This document shows, in pieces, positions 12,401 to 26,119 of a stretch of DNA of 64,000 nucleotides. The notes under the pieces were generated by a model. That model saw only the letters and a list, made by a program, of their open reading frames with translations, made no database searches and was not told where the DNA came from. The stretch is from Lumnitzera littorea (taxonomy: Eukaryota > Streptophyta > Magnoliopsida > Myrtales > Combretaceae). How positions within the stretch are numbered: the stretch's first letter is position 1; each line of letters starts with the position of its first letter. The position numbers and the translations under genes are program-made. The stretch spans positions 9,678,386 to 9,742,385 of the forward strand of contig JAMXBB010000010.1 in NCBI GenBank assembly GCA_024138015.1, written 5' to 3'.

Positions 12401-15400
12401 TAGCATGAGAATTGATATTTTTACATGCTTTTTACTTTAAAAATTTAAGCCCAATGAATCACTACATTGCCTTAACAAATAAAAGCAAGAATGATAAACT
12501 AACAATATGCTGGGAGTTTGGTAGCAGCCTGACCCCACCCATTCAAACAATAAAATGAAGAAGGGTTGAAAAGACAATAAAAGGAAAATTTGAGGGGAGA
12601 TTGCTGACAGCAATGACTATTTATGTTTATGATTTGTGACCGAATATCCACCCCCATCACCAAGCTACTGTAAGCATAAGGAGGATATTTGACATCATTT
12701 ACATTCAGCACAAAGGGCTGGAGTGTGGATGCAAAGGAGCTAAGCATCCACATATCTAAAATTATTAAAATTCTAAACCTTAGTCCACATAGTAGGTACC
12801 ACAATTAAATCCTTCTATGACACTGTGCAAAGCTTAAACCCATATACTCTGTCAATAGTTTTTTTACTTTTGAAGTGTCAACCCAGCTCGCCTTCTCCTA
12901 AAGCATCACATAATCTAATTATAGCATGATTTGTCCACATTTTAAAAGCTTATATCATCTGATGGTGCTTTGCCTCATAGTCCAACTTTTCCAGTTGCCT
13001 AGTAACATTACTTCTATGCATTGCTCTAAACCTGGTATAGTGAGATAACAAAATCTTAATGCATACATTCAAACAATTGTGTGCAGCATTTTGGGGTAGA
13101 CACAAAAAAATCAACCACTCTATTCAATTATATGCCACCTTTGCCTACATAATTATCTTCCCCAATTTTAAAATCTTGAATTTGGCCCAACACAATTTGA
13201 TTCCATATCTTAGGTTTATTACTAGACTAATTATATGCAGGTTTTATGGGTCAACAGTGGCCAACAAAATTATATTCACCAAACTATAACTTGTGGATCC
13301 AACCAAAACCATGCCATTATCCAAAGCAAAAGCATATTTTTGATATCCGCCCAAGTTTAACGTGAATTCAGGTGTCATCATCAATTTTATAATAGTACAA
13401 AAGCTTTATAGAAAGCACTAATGTCTTTCCTAGACATGCTTTCCATCAATCTTCACCGTGGCCCACCAACAAAAAAACAACTCTTAGAGGACTAGACAAA
13501 GGGGATGTGGTTATTCCTTTGACTTCTCAGGGGAATATTTATTCACAAACTATTTAACAACCAAGAACAGCAGCCATTTCTTCAGGATAATTACCACTAC
13601 AATTGCAATTGAGCAATCCAGAAAGCATTTTATGTGAAAACCAAAACTCATTCCACATGAGATCACTCCAACAATTCCAATTTCTCATAAGAATTTGTGG
13701 AACTCGGATTGTATTCTAGCTGGGCAAAATCATGGGTTCATAGTTCAATGCATAACCCGAATTAAATGCAGATAACAAACCTTGGCAAATGTGCTCTTCC
13801 CAGAGCCATTCTTTCCCATAACAGCATGTACCTGATAAAGAAAATAAAAGTCATGTCATAATTCTAATGGATGAATCTAAACCGAATGCAGTAACTTCTT
13901 CAAGTATAAGCAATATATTCATCCAAGAGTGAAATACATATGCTATCCAAAAAGAAAAAAGAGGTAGCTCCACCACAAAAGCCAGATCAGATAAAGTAAA
14001 GGTGATGATACTTGTTTATATAAAGTAAAAAGCTAGTCAATATATAAGTATACAGTTAATAAATTCAGAACACTTAAAAGAATACTGGCATTACTTTATT
14101 CTGATATTTCATAAATGTAATTACATGGCACGTAGATGAAAGGGAAAAAAAAAAAAGATAATTTATTTAACCAAAACAATCCCAAACCAAAGAAAAATTG
14201 AAAATGAGGGTCTGTTCATTTCATGACGAATAGTTTCAGCAAAACTACCGCACTATTATATACAATTCCCCTTTCTTGTCAGCTTCATTCATCTAAACAT
14301 CCTTTCCATTTCTTCTTAATATTCCCAAAAAATTACACTTACATTATCCAAATTAATACTATGGTCCTGTTACCAACCACTGGAAATTATTAGTCTTCTT
14401 CAACCAAGAAATATATAAGTTTCAAAACTCAAGCCATGTTTAATTTGTGCATAGGAATCATATCCTGTGGTAATGTGAATTCCATTATTTCGTTTGCTAG
14501 CCATGATGATAACAAAAAGAAAGATTGCTTTCAAAGAAATCCTTTTCTTGCACAACTCAATTTCTCTAAAGATAGAACCTATCTAAAAGGTTCTCTACAT
14601 TACCTCAACCGCTGTCATCGCCTCCACCAACACGAGTAACATCTCACTAGAAGTCACATGCCATATGGTGTTATTATAGTGGACAAGAAACAATAAATAT
14701 ATGATACATGTTGGTTTCGTCCATCATTCATTGTAGATTTTCCAGCAACTATCCATGTGTCACGTTATCATTAGCTTCTGCCCACCACTCATCTTTTATA
14801 GTGACTTGGTGAATCTTTTTTCTCACCAACACAACCACCAGTGTACCACTGCCAATGCCTCACCACAACAAAACCAAAACCACCACTACCACCAGCAGAA
14901 TAATACGATTCTCACTTCACTCGATTGGCAATCTAATTTCCAGGAAAATTGCATTCCAGGAATTGGATTCTACGACTACAAAACCAAACATGCCTTATTA
15001 CACATTTCAGGAGAAAGACACTGAATTTATATCAAAAGCGAAAACTTTCTTCTATTATACCTCAACAAATGCTCGGGTCATTTTCCTAATATTGTCTTAA
15101 TCTTAAATACCATTAACCAGGAATAAACACTAAAAAGAATTCCAATACAAACCCTAGAGTCCATAAACTATCTACAAATTAAAAATTCATAAAGAAATGA
15201 AATCCATAATCACACACACACGGGGGCGCAATATATTATTACTTTTCCCGCAATTGATTACATATTACACGATATTACAAAATTCAAGTGAAGGTCACCC
15301 GCTATCGTTTCGCATATAAATAAGTAAATGAACTAACCTCTCCTTCATAGACGGTGAGATCAACGCCCTTGAGAATCTCCTGCTTGGTCTCGGCGATAAC

Positions 15401-15619
15401 TGCTTTCAAGTCATTCACTTGGAGGAGAAGCTTCTTATCCTTATCATTTTTACTCGCTTCGCGAGAGGAAGTCGCGTCCGGGGCAGTGGAGAGTGTGGCT
15501 CTGACTGAGGTGGGGAAGCCAATCCGACGGCGGCGGTTCACTGTCAAGCGGAGGGAGAGAAAGGAGAGTGATGATGGAGAGGAGTGAGAGAGTGTCGTGT
15601 TGCTGTGAAGAAAGGACAT
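9407..15619 (-). CDS. ABCI6: Plastid Fe-S cluster assembly ATPase SufC (ABC transporter I family member 6)
   Basis: Six exons on the minus strand: 15619-15338, 13831-13781, 12231-12010, 11543-11421, 10513-10337, 9493-9407, all with GT-AG introns and all in phase 0, giving 313 aa. Family role: the soluble ATPase of the plastid SUF system, which works with SufB and SufD to build iron-sulfur clusters in the stroma. Residues 1 to about 55 are Ser/Thr/Arg-rich, as in a transit peptide. ATPase landmarks: Walker A GKNGSGKST (about 100-108), Q-loop FMSFQSP in exon 3, signature FSGGERKR (about 212), Walker B LALLDE (232-237), SGLD D-loop, and the switch His in ITHY (about 269). It ends KALEKEGYKAISDV, like other plant SufC proteins. 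The exon-1 frame is also open back to an ATG at 15739, but that lies at the expected transcription start, so I chose 15619. No defect seen. Confidence 0.95.
10675..11025 (-). mobile_element. TRIM-like mini LTR element in ABCI6 intron 4
   Basis: Read on the minus strand, two related segments of about 107-115 bp end in TTAACA (at 10907 and 10675) and share ATAGCC..TG.CATATCTATA. The first is followed directly by TGGTATCAAAG (10906-10896), which matches the primer-binding site for initiator Met-tRNA except for one base. A purine run GGAGGGGAGGGGGGG (about 10796-10782) directly precedes the second segment, whose start TGTGGGGG fits an LTR 5' end. The LTR, primer site, short internal region, polypurine tract, LTR order fits a TRIM retrotransposon. 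There is no coding capacity. No target-site duplication could be confirmed; the left edge is approximate. Confidence 0.55.
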
Positions 15620-15638
15620 CGCCACCACACACGGGGGT

Positions 15639-15658
15639 AGAGAGAGAGAGAGAGAGAG
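15639..15658. repeat. (AG)n microsatellite in the ABCI6 5' leader
   Basis: About ten AG units lie 20-40 bases before the chosen ATG; on the transcribed strand this is a CT-rich leader, common in plant 5' UTRs. In the longer frame from 15739 it would encode a Leu-Ser run, which argues against that start being used. Confidence 0.9.
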
Positions 15659-15760
15659 CTTGTGGATTCTGTTAATGGCACAGGCAGTGAAATTGTCGAA
15701 GCTGTTCCTGTGTTTCTTTCTTTTTACTGAGTACGCCAAACAACGTTCAATTCTCTCAAT

Positions 15761-15774
15761 TTTATATATTTATA
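15761..15774 (-). promoter_or_regulatory. Probable TATA box of ABCI6
   Basis: On the minus strand the sequence reads CTATAAATATATAAA, a strong TATA element. A start site 25-35 bases downstream would fall near 15730-15740, leaving a leader of about 110-120 bases before the ATG at 15619. Confidence 0.6.
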
Positions 15775-15779
15775 GCAAA

Positions 15780-18700
15780 CGCACGCCCACAAAGCGAGTG
15801 AAAATCAAATACATCAACAAACTATAAGAATTAAATGTTAAATAATTTTTAATTTGATATATATAAGATTGAATAATCGAAAAATAAAATCAATTATGGT
15901 TTGCAATTAACTACCTAACAAACAATATTAACACGTTAACAACACTATGAATCATAGCCAACGACAAAACAAATAATCAAAATATATTATTCATTATAAA
16001 CCCTATAAATTATATGCATCGAGTAAAAAAAAGCAATAAAAAAATGAAAATCCTAACTTTTCAAATAAATGCAAAGCAATAGGCATAAAAAAGGATTGTA
16101 TATTATAAGATTTGGTGATATGGAAAATTAACGAAGATCCAGGTAAGAACCCTACAAAAAAAACATATAGAAACAATTTATTAAAGGATTACAAAGAACA
16201 ACTTGTTGAATAAAAAGGGAAAATAAATATCTTATTTATCAAACCATTAAAAGTGATAAGGAAACAAAGTATGAAGAGCGGCAAAAGCCATTTAGATATA
16301 ATAAAACAATTTCAATTTTAATAAACTCTAACACACTTGAATATAAATGAGATGGTCCAAACTTCAAATTTCAATGGAATGTGTAGCAATAAAGCCTGAG
16401 AGATGGGTGAATGTGAAAGAACATGCACTGAAGGATGGCTTAACGTGTAATGAGTTGCGAACTTGAAAAAGGACAAGTTGCTATAATCTATAAAATTATA
16501 AGATCTAGTAATCGAACGTGTTTCTTTGCTTTCGTTAATATGGGTAGTTTGAAAACATAATCAGTGAATGTGATATTAAATGTAAAATGGTTATGAGATG
16601 ATGTGAGAATATAGCAAAACTTGCTGAAAAGAAATGGAAATGTGTGATCGAAAATATACCTCAAATCGTACGAGTAAAAAGGAATTGGAACTTGTGAAAA
16701 GATAATGTATAATGTAATGGGTACATGCAGTTACTTTGCAATTGGATTTGGTAAAATATAAAAATAATTCAATAAGTTTTAACAGTAAAAATATTAAATA
16801 ATCAGTTAATAGTAATTAAAAAAAACTTTTATTTTAACACTATAGATATATATATATATATATGTATGTATACTTTATTAAGGAATATTTTCATTTTTCA
16901 CCCATCAAGATTCTATCTTTTAACCTTCCTTCAATTACATGTTGAATTAAATCATTTCCCTTATCCACAAAAACACATCGCCTTTTGATAGGAGGTTATA
17001 GGCAAAAGCCTAATTGGTCCAAACCAATCCCTTCAAGGGTTGAGCCAAATTGCTTTGAACCAATTAAACCTACATTGGGTGGCTGGCTGTGAGTTCATAC
17101 TCATGGCTTTGAAGAGAACACCTCTATTGAGCTTGCAACTAGTTAGATTATATGCATATCTCTAATAATAACTCAAACTGTAGAGAGAAAAGTTAAAAAA
17201 GGTCAAAATTAAGATTATAAGAGTTTGACCATTAAAGCCAAGGCCGGTAAATCCTAACCTAAATATTTAAATGTTTGTGAACAATTTGATGATTATTGCA
17301 TTAAGTAACCACGAACAACCCCACTTCCTCAAAATTAGGATATAATCCAAATGGTTAAAAGAATATATGCAGATAACTAAATCGTTATGCCTGAATGGTT
17401 AAGTAGCTTCATTTATAAATAAGAGATTAGGGAGTTCTGTAATCTCTCTCTGTCACTTTCTCTATTCACTTACATATTACTCAGACGTTTTAAATATTTC
17501 CATCTGACTAATTTAAGTATTAGAGTAATTACGCTATATAGCCTAACACCTTTGTAGCCTTCTTTTCCTTTTGTTTTGCAAACTACAAGCCCATTGCAAA
17601 GTTTGAGCACCAAGGACTTTTGATTAGTTCTTATTAAATAAGTAAAAATCAGTAATACTTCCTAAATTTATGTTTTTTTTCCCCCTCTTGTTGGAAAAAA
17701 ATGCAAATACACAGCAACCAAAAGAAAAAAAGAAAAAAACCAACACTTCCATCTAGTTAATCATAATCTAAAAAGGAGATAAGATGTCAAGGACCTTGTA
17801 ACCTACTCATATGTAAAGGTGATTGAGTATAAGGTACCCACCAAAATCTTGCTCCACTAGGTAAGTCAAAAAAAGTCACATGATGGGTTTCAAGTAGTAA
17901 TTTTTTGAAATCTACTTTTATAGGATATGATGCAAATATGACAAGAAATATCCTACACTCATTTTGAAACCCATATTCTAAAATATATAAGATACAGATT
18001 TCAAGATACCCTACATTCACTTCGTAATATTAATTGAATAATATTAACAAATAAAAAATTAATAATATTGTAATTTTTTAACCTTAAAGAAAATAACAAT
18101 AAAAGCTTAACTTATAATAAAACCATAAGACTACACACTCTTATGTTTACTATCTTGTTTATCTTTTGTATTCTTTTTGTTTTTTTGGGTAAAAGCTTCT
18201 CTCTTTTATTTATATCTCATTTTTATACTGCTTTCTTTTTCTTTTACTAAAGTTAATCTAGAAATGTATAAAAAAAATCTTAATTCTTAACTTATCATAT
18301 AATATATTTTATTAAAATTACTCAACACATACTTTTTATATTCTGTACATAACAATTTTATGATTTGATAAAAATTTTATTTTGATGATTTAAAAAAATA
18401 AAAAATAAAAAAATAATTTAGAATGACCCAACTAAGAGTTGAATGTTTTCAATTACAGGAATATTCTTTATTTTACCTATAAAAGTTTTATATTGTTACA
18501 GTTAAATGTGTTACAAATATAAAAACCTCTTGGATTGTTATTATTTTGTCCATTAGTCTAGTTACATATTTGATATTAAATATGAATCTACAAAATATTT
18601 CCAAAGAAGGTGAAATAAAGAAGAAAAATATATAAGTTTCACAAGGCACCCTATATCCTATATAGAATTTACAAAGTACAAAGTACAAGGTAACAAAGTG

Positions 18701-19010
18701 CCATAAGGTAACTTCTAATTACAAAAATTTGGAACATGTACCTATAATATAAAATATGGATAAGATGTCATACTTTATTTATCATGTATTCGCTCACCCC
18801 TAGCAGTATAGATGCTTGTATCCTAGTAGGATAAATTAGATTTGAATTCCTTACTCCCCTTTCTAAACACCGAAGAAGAAAGGGAGAGGAGTTCTCCTCA
18901 ACAAAACAAGATAAGTTATATAAGGAACCCAACAAAAGAATAATTCATTTAGTACCATACAATGCTCAATAACTAGTTAGATAAATAGAAGTCAATATTC
19001 TTATTTTTAA
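15780..19010. other. Intergenic AT-rich DNA, no gene recognised
   Basis: No gene found on either strand. The tract includes an (AT)n run at about 16848-16864. The stretch 17790-18740 contains short repeated motifs around AAGGTAACC and AGTACAAAGTACAAGG that look like old MITE debris, with related wording near 40560-40720. The short open frames have no protein-like composition. Confidence 0.5.
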
Positions 19011-19011
19011 G

Positions 19012-19430
19012 GAAAAAGTATAAAATAATCCCTAACGTTTCATGTTTTTACACGTCAGTCATTAATATTTCATTTAGTCTGTTTTAATCTTTAACCTTTA
19101 TAAGTCATATTAAATAAGTCATTTTATTAACTCTGTTAAATTTTCTACTACTATACATACCTATCAGTATATAATTAATCTACGTAAGTATAAAAAAGCT
19201 CTTAATATTTACCTGTATATATCAATCAGTGCTTAACGTTTAACTATATATACAAATAAGTCTTTAACTTTTTTTATTTATTTCATTTTATTTTTTAACG
19301 TATTTACATATAACGGAAAAACTAATAAAGGAAATTTTTTGTAAATTTATTAAAACGTTGAGAACTAAAATGGACTAAATAAAATGTTAAAGACCAATTC
19401 ATATATATATATATATAAACATTAGTAACT
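19012..19430. repeat. AT-rich interspersed repeat, related to 42490-42850
   Basis: Phrases such as AATCCCTAACGTTTCATG, TTAAAACGTTGAGAACTAAAA and ATATATAAACATTAGTAA recur in altered form at 42490-42850 (ACACGTTGAGAATTAAAATA; ATATAGATAAACGTTAATAA). Both copies combine GTTAA/TTAAC words in opposing orientations, suggesting a partly palindromic non-autonomous element. Ends and target duplications are not clear. Confidence 0.5.
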
Positions 19431-20260
19431 CTTTTGTATTTATCCCTATTTTTAATCCAATTAATTGGCTTAAAGTCTATTTTGATGATCATTTTAAGTT
19501 GTCTTGCTATCTTGCGCCCTCTTGCTATACTCCATAATTTTGCTTCTAGTCGGGACATTGTAACAATACTCCTAAGAAAACCACCTAAAACAGTTCCCTT
19601 CCCATCTCCACAAGGTCCCCCAATACCTGCAAGGTCTTTCATTTTCACGTACTACTCTATCACGGTTTACTCTAAACCAGTGGCCCTTAGGAGCATGCTG
19701 ACGACTGAGCAGTCTCTGATGATAGTGTGTGGCTCTTATGGTATAATACAAAGACCCCTAGTCAACACCCCTAATCTAGATTAATCCACTTCATATTGAA
19801 TTTGCCTAGTCTAATCATTCGTCCTTTCCTCTTATTCCAAATACTCCAAATCAAAAACAAGAAGTATGCAACCTATGGCCGACTTCCCTCACAATTTAGG
19901 CATCCGTGTTTTTCTTAATTAATAGCCTCAAGTCATTAATCGCATTGCCTTGAAGAGCTTGCAATTGATTAAAAATATTCCAAAATTCCCTTAATAATTA
20001 TTCAGTCTTTAAACAGGCGTTGGAGTGATTCATTCTCCTCATCGACGAAGTAAGCATTTCAAATTAACCTTCAGCCATAGTCTAAACAACTGTGCAGGAT
20101 TATCCATACAAAAAATGAATTTTCAAGACATTTGGAAGCTTCCGAACTCGTGTCTAGTTTCACCACCTCCATCCTCTACCCTTTCGTTCAAAACCGAAGC
20201 ATATTTTATCTCTTTAAATAGGCGTTGGTGGGTTGATTGGTTAACGTTGTGAGGTCATAT
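19430..20260 (-). pseudogene. LINE 3' fragment (post-RT and RNase H region)
   Basis: The minus-strand frame at 19648-19434 contains AGIGGPCGDGKGTVLGGFLR followed by SRLEAKLWSIARG, the pattern of the RNase H-like domain at the end of plant LINE or related reverse transcriptases (AGIGG..RD..G.VL...S, then EAE..A). Upstream on the same strand, broken frames carry the tryptophan-rich wording expected between reverse transcriptase and RNase H. Stops and frameshifts are frequent. The orientation is opposite to the LINE at the start of the window. Confidence 0.6.
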
Positions 20261-20269
20261 GGGTGGCTA

Positions 20270-23200
20270 ACTTACTTGGTTTGATCTTAGTTGGTTTGGG
20301 TTTTATGGGGATTTTGTTCCTCCTAGTTCTTTTGTCTCTTTTATGATATCATATTAAATTACTTTAAATTAATTACGTCCCGTTTCTTTTTGTAATTCTT
20401 ATAATGTTATGTTATATTAATTTGTATTAATTTCATTATGTCCCCTTATACTCATTTAACCTTGACGCATAGAATTAAGTTTATTTAGATTAAGTTGTTG
20501 TTGTTTAAAAGTAAATGGTAGTATTGAAATCAGTATATTTTATTGTTTAAAAGGTTCTAGTACAGATTCTTCAGCTTATCAATTTGAGCCTAGTGAAACA
20601 GGTATGTGATATTGTGTATGTTGAATGTAGATATTAGGATAAAAAACAAAATGGATTAACAACTACTTGGTTTAAAATATGTGTGATACTTGGGATTGGC
20701 TAAGCTTCAGAGCCAAAAGTGGTAGAACATTGAGAGACACCCTGATGATCTATATAATTAATTACTATAAGTGTGTGTGGAGGAGGAGGGGGTTTTGAAT
20801 ACTCTTGTGATTGTGATGCTTAAAGGCTTAAATAAATGATAATAATTTAAATACTTGTTTTATCTGTTTACATTTAAATGCTTGTGATTTTTCCATTGTG
20901 TGTACATGTGCATGCGGGTGTGATATTATGTATTGAGCTTAGGCTCACTTTTTTTGTCTTTTTAGTTTTAAGTATTTATGATGAGATGATTGATTATGAC
21001 AAAGCAGGATATGTTTCTTACTATTATCAGGATGAAGATAGTAGAGATTACTATTACTACCACGATGATGATCAATGCTATTAGCTGATTGAATTATGAT
21101 GGTTTTAAATTTTATATCAGAGAGAGGACTTTGATTGATACTTGTTGATATGTTACTACTGTTCCCGATGTTGGATATTTTTAAAATGTTTTAGGTTTAA
21201 TGTTGTTTCAATATTGCTGGAGTTGGATCTTGAACCTATCATATGTATGTTCTTGTGGTTCGGAATGACTCACCTATGAGTTATTCATATTAGGGTTAGT
21301 TGTGGAGTTATTCATTAAATAGAGATTAGTAGTTGCTATGAGTACACCTGGTGATTGTAGAATGAAGGTAGAGCCTAGCATATCATTAACTAGTAATGGC
21401 ATATAGCAAATTATGGCACTCTAAATCTATGGTGTTACATCTTGCTAATTGCATTTACAGGTTCTTTTCAAAGTGGTCTCATTGACCATGGCTCCATGCC
21501 CATGATTCATGTTATCCAATACATGTAGAGGAAGCCCTAATTTGAGTTTTATTTTGTTTGAAAAGAGTAGAATTGAAGAAAGGTTCTTGTCTTATTATGA
21601 TTGACTTGGTTTTCATAAGATCATATTTTGAGACCCTGGTCTCTGAGCAACGATCATGAGCTCAAAGCAACGTTTCATTCTTATCAAAGTATAGAACTTA
21701 GAAAATGTAGCTAAGGGGTGAGAAATAAATCCATTATTGACACCTTGAGTAACGAGTCCATTACGTAATAAGACCTTGGGGATAAATCATGTAGTTAGAA
21801 TAGATAATAAAATGGCAATGACATAATATTAAGGGAATCACTAAACATATTTAACATGTATACCTATAGATATTAAAACCTCAAAAGCTATATATATATA
21901 TGTATGTATGTAACAATATAACTATATTCTCTAGATAAATAGCAAACAATTATCAAATGATAATTAAATGCAACAAAATGCTAGGAGTGCATATTGGCTA
22001 GATAGGAATTGTCCATGAGAATACTTGGTGAAACGAACAAAGGACAAGTGAACACATTGAATATAGCTAAAGAAGGAAAGTCAATTATTTTTCTCCATTC
22101 AGGGATTTCGGTTGGGATATGATATAATTATAAAAAATAATTTAATAACAATAATAGATAGGGTCCTACATGTTAACATATCAAACAGATGTTCAAGACA
22201 ATAATAATATTGGCTAGGATATAGACATTAAGTATCAAATAAATAAGGAAAATACGTAACTTCAATTATGTCAAGGATGCTTTGTATATATGTACACCTA
22301 TCACTCTCCGTTGCCGAAATTTTGTTGGACCGACTGGGAATAAGGTATTTGTGCAATTGGAATATAGCTACAGCAATTATATAGGTCATTAAACAATTAT
22401 AATAAAAACAATAAAATCATAAACCAGTTGGTTCCACCAAACCTCACTTTTTTTATTTTGCAAACTCATGAAAATACTCAGAACCTCAAAACGTATGGAT
22501 ATTGAACGACTGTCGAAGGTTGATGGGAATAAATTTTCACATTCCGACAATATATCCTACAGAGAATAGCAAATTTCCGCAAACAATCTTCTTAAGTTAC
22601 AGGTAAGTCTTATTTGAATCTAGTTAATGTAGTAATTTGTTTCGATTTAATTGATGGGGTATGATATTTATTATGTACAAACATACTAATATTAAAACTT
22701 CATTTGATACATTGATTTGTATTGTTTTTTTAAGTCAAACTTGTTAGTTTGATAGTTCTTTAGATACCACACCTTACTAAACAAGCTCCGTCATCATGAT
22801 ATTCTTATGAACCAAGGACTTAAGATGATAATTGCCATATAAATTATGTATATAACAGCATAAATTACTATGACGATTCTAGTTATTACCATTAATAAGC
22901 GCCTTCCTCGAGCAAAAGCTTCGATAATTTTAAGGGCATATGTTGTTGGTCGGATTACTTTGAGTTTATACAGTTATTGTGGTACTTTTGAGCTTAAAAA
23001 CGATAAATGGATTTGATGATTTTGAATTTTGAATAATAATGCAATGAAGCTCAGACCTATATGGTTGAAAGCGGGTTTTCAAAAAAATAAAAGTGGAGAA
23101 TAAAAATTTGTATCTAGTATTGTAGTTATGTTTTGTGGATCTAATGGTATTAATATATTGAATGTTGGATAAATACATAATGAAAACGGACAACTTATAA

Positions 23201-25700
23201 CATATATATATTATCTTATAATGACGTTCATAAACCAAAATGTAAATTTACTATCAAAATCTAGTGTTGACACAGTCGAAGCGGTGTCTCATAGAGTATT
23301 TGGTCGTGAATATACAAAAGAAATTTACTTGAGATATAGTGAGTCTGTACATATGTGTAATATTAGCTTATATGTCTGGACATTTTCATTTTAAATCTTT
23401 CATGAGCATAATATACGAGTATGCATTTACTAAGATCATAACGCTAATTTTCTAACTATATTGAATAAGTTCCTTATGGATATCTAAATATACAGATTTT
23501 GATTTGTACAAAATGTTGCTAGTATCGTTTAAGTCATTGAGTAAGAAATATAAACTAAAAACACTCAAACAATACTTTAGTTTAAGATCTATAAATCAAC
23601 TTAATTCAGGAGATAATCCAGATGTACCCCTATTAAGAACTATAGTCAATCTAGTTTAGAGGATAAATCCGAGGATACTAGGAATAATAATCATCCTAAA
23701 GACCGATTAAACTCTTAGGTCTCTACACACAAATAATCCATCAAAATCGATATCCATAAACTCAATCTTAGGAAAAGCAATTAACCATTGTTATCTTTCT
23801 AACTTGAATTGGTACTAAAGATATCAATTATAATATAGGAATTGCTGACAAAGGGAAGTTTGGTGTTTGCAACTAGTGTGAGCAATGGGAATTCCGAGTA
23901 AGTGGGGTTAGTATTTCACCACACTTTGAAGTATTATTTTAAAATACTTGGAAATCTTAGTATGTATCTTGTTTGTGGTTGTAAGTTAGCAGACCATACA
24001 TGTGTAGCATATGTGCTTGAAGAATACTATGTTATTGTGGATTAGTATTGCATGTATTTTCTATTATGTGATTTCTACATTGATTGGAATGTTTGAAATT
24101 ACTTAATCGTCCCAAAAAGCAAACTAACTCAAACTTAGGCTCACTTCTAATCAGGCATGTATCACAACGTACTAAGAAAATGATTAAGATTTTTGAGCCA
24201 AACATGGACCTCTTCGATGAGGATAGCTAAAATGGTTATTTCCTAATCTTTAGTCAAATTAAGTGATAAGAGAGGAGGTCATGGTAAGGTTGAGGAACAT
24301 TATTTGAAAGTAGTCTTGGGTGAAAGTCTTTTTTATTGCACAAGTCCTAGTTTGGTTTCGATTCATTTGTGAAATATCAAACTCCTCATCTTAGATTAAA
24401 GTGAATGTAATTTTTCTAATCTCACGATGAATTAAACAACATTGTGCAATGACACTTACTTAAATATGCATTATATCTAATTAAAACTACTTGAAAACCC
24501 TAGTTGCTCTTTGTCAAATACATAGTTTATCTTTATCCTACTAACTGAGCAAGTTGATGTTTATTCCCTTATAATATGTTTTGCAGGTCTAGCATGGATT
24601 TACAAGTACAACAATCAGGAAACCAGAATTTTAGTAAATGGGGTCGGGGAGTGAGGATCAAAAAGAATTGGTTGGATTTTCTTTTGTTCTTATCATTGAT
24701 TTTTACTAACTGTTAAGAAAATTACTCGAGTCTCCTCAAATGGCTCGGTAGTTTTCAATCTTCTAGTTTGTGTAACAAGTAACTTATACCTATGAGTTTT
24801 ACAATCACTCTTTTATAAAGTTAAACCATAAGTTTTGTTTTTAGCTATTATTTCAAATTATTATTCCACAGGTTTATCTTAAACAGGTAGCAAATTCGAT
24901 GCTTCAAAGCAGTTTAGTCTAGTACGTCTAGTGTAGATTAGGTTTACGATAATAGTTGTAAAGTTAGCTTTTATTTTAGACTAGTTCACATGACGGAATT
25001 GTTACAACTTCACCTCTTTGGAGTGTGACATGTATTTATAAGTAATCTTATATTCTTCATTGCACCATGGTTCCATGGATTATTAAAGCTGATCCTACTT
25101 CATCAGTGTTAAATTGTAAATAAGTACTTAGAACTATACTATTTGAGATGGATTTTTTCCTTTAACTATTTTTCCCTCTTCATGATGTTGTTGACGTTCT
25201 CCATAAGTGCTTCTCTCGATGTCATTCGACATGTAGTTAATCTACTCCAACCATGTTTACTTAACTTATTATTGTCGTTCATATACTAATAAATCTAAAG
25301 TGCATCTCAATCTTATTACATTTTGCAATTATACACCTGATATTTCCATTCATTTAATTATACATGCAATTGAAAACCTCAGTTAACTACAATTGACACT
25401 TTAGTTCAGTTAGCACAATTAGTCAATGAGGTAACTGCCTACAGTTTCAAGGAGGTTGCACGACCTTCAATAAATGCTTGTTGGTAACCTTTGCAAAATA
25501 ATGGGCCATAACCTACTTAAAAAATATAGATCGCAAGAACCATTGATGACCATAGGTGGTTACCCATAGTCCATTGACTAATCATGTTCATTGAACTAAC
25601 GTTACGTTGCGAATTGAAATTAATTATAGTATAGATAATGATAATTAAATTTTTAATTAGGTATATATTTAGACAAGTTGAAACTTAAGGTGTATAATTG
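20270..25700. other. Intergenic, no gene recognised
   Basis: No gene could be supported. The frame at 20878-21084 ends in a Tyr/Asp-rich tail (YYYYHDDDQCY) that derives from a TAC/GAT-rich stretch. This neighbourhood resembles the one near 28640-28800 in layout (GAGCTTAGGCTCA-like phrase, T-rich tract, then GATGA-rich stretch). Both may be relics of the same unidentified retroelement. The rest is AT-rich and featureless to the eye. Confidence 0.4.
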
Positions 25701-25734
25701 CAAGAAGTTGTAAAGTTAAAGTATAAACCATAAT

Positions 25735-26110
25735 ATCATCCCTATTTTGTTACATAAATTTTCAAAAATCACATCTAATAGCCTTATAAGCTTGGGGTTA
25801 GAAAACACAAAACTATTAACTAAACCAACATCCATTATAGCCAATGCATTAGTAAGGTGATTATTCTCCCTATTAGTATTACTCAACTCCATGTCCTAAG
25901 ATCTCGATATTCTATCCCTACAGCAAATAACATCATGTAAAAAAAAGTTCATCAAGTTTCTCATCTTTTATTGTATTCACAGGTTCACAAAAGTATGAAA
26001 TGTGAACAATATTCTTGCAACAGATAAAGCAATTTGTAGCCCCTCTACATTGCTCTATAATTCTGCTTCTAATGGGTATACTGCTGCAATATTTTTGGCA
26101 AAATGAAAGA
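25735..26110 (-). pseudogene. RNase H-like retroelement fragment
   Basis: On the minus strand one frame reads FAKNIAAVYPLEAEL, a stop, then EGLQIALSVARILF, the pattern of the EAE..A..EGL..A motif of LINE RNase H domains. Further along the strand NRENNHLTNALAIMDVGL matches the family's C-terminal REGN..AD.LA element. The pieces are in the right order but the frame is broken, so this is a small relic of a LINE 3' end. Confidence 0.5.
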
Positions 26111-26119
26111 CACATTGTC

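Noticed and set aside
14755..15100. His/Gln/Thr-rich open frames in ABCI6 intron 1
   Set aside because: Low-complexity CAC/CAA-rich intron sequence on the opposite strand to the gene; no conserved pattern.
15302..15739. Longer ABCI6 N-terminus starting at 15739
   Set aside because: The extra 40 residues come from a simple-repeat leader and the ATG lies at the expected transcription start.
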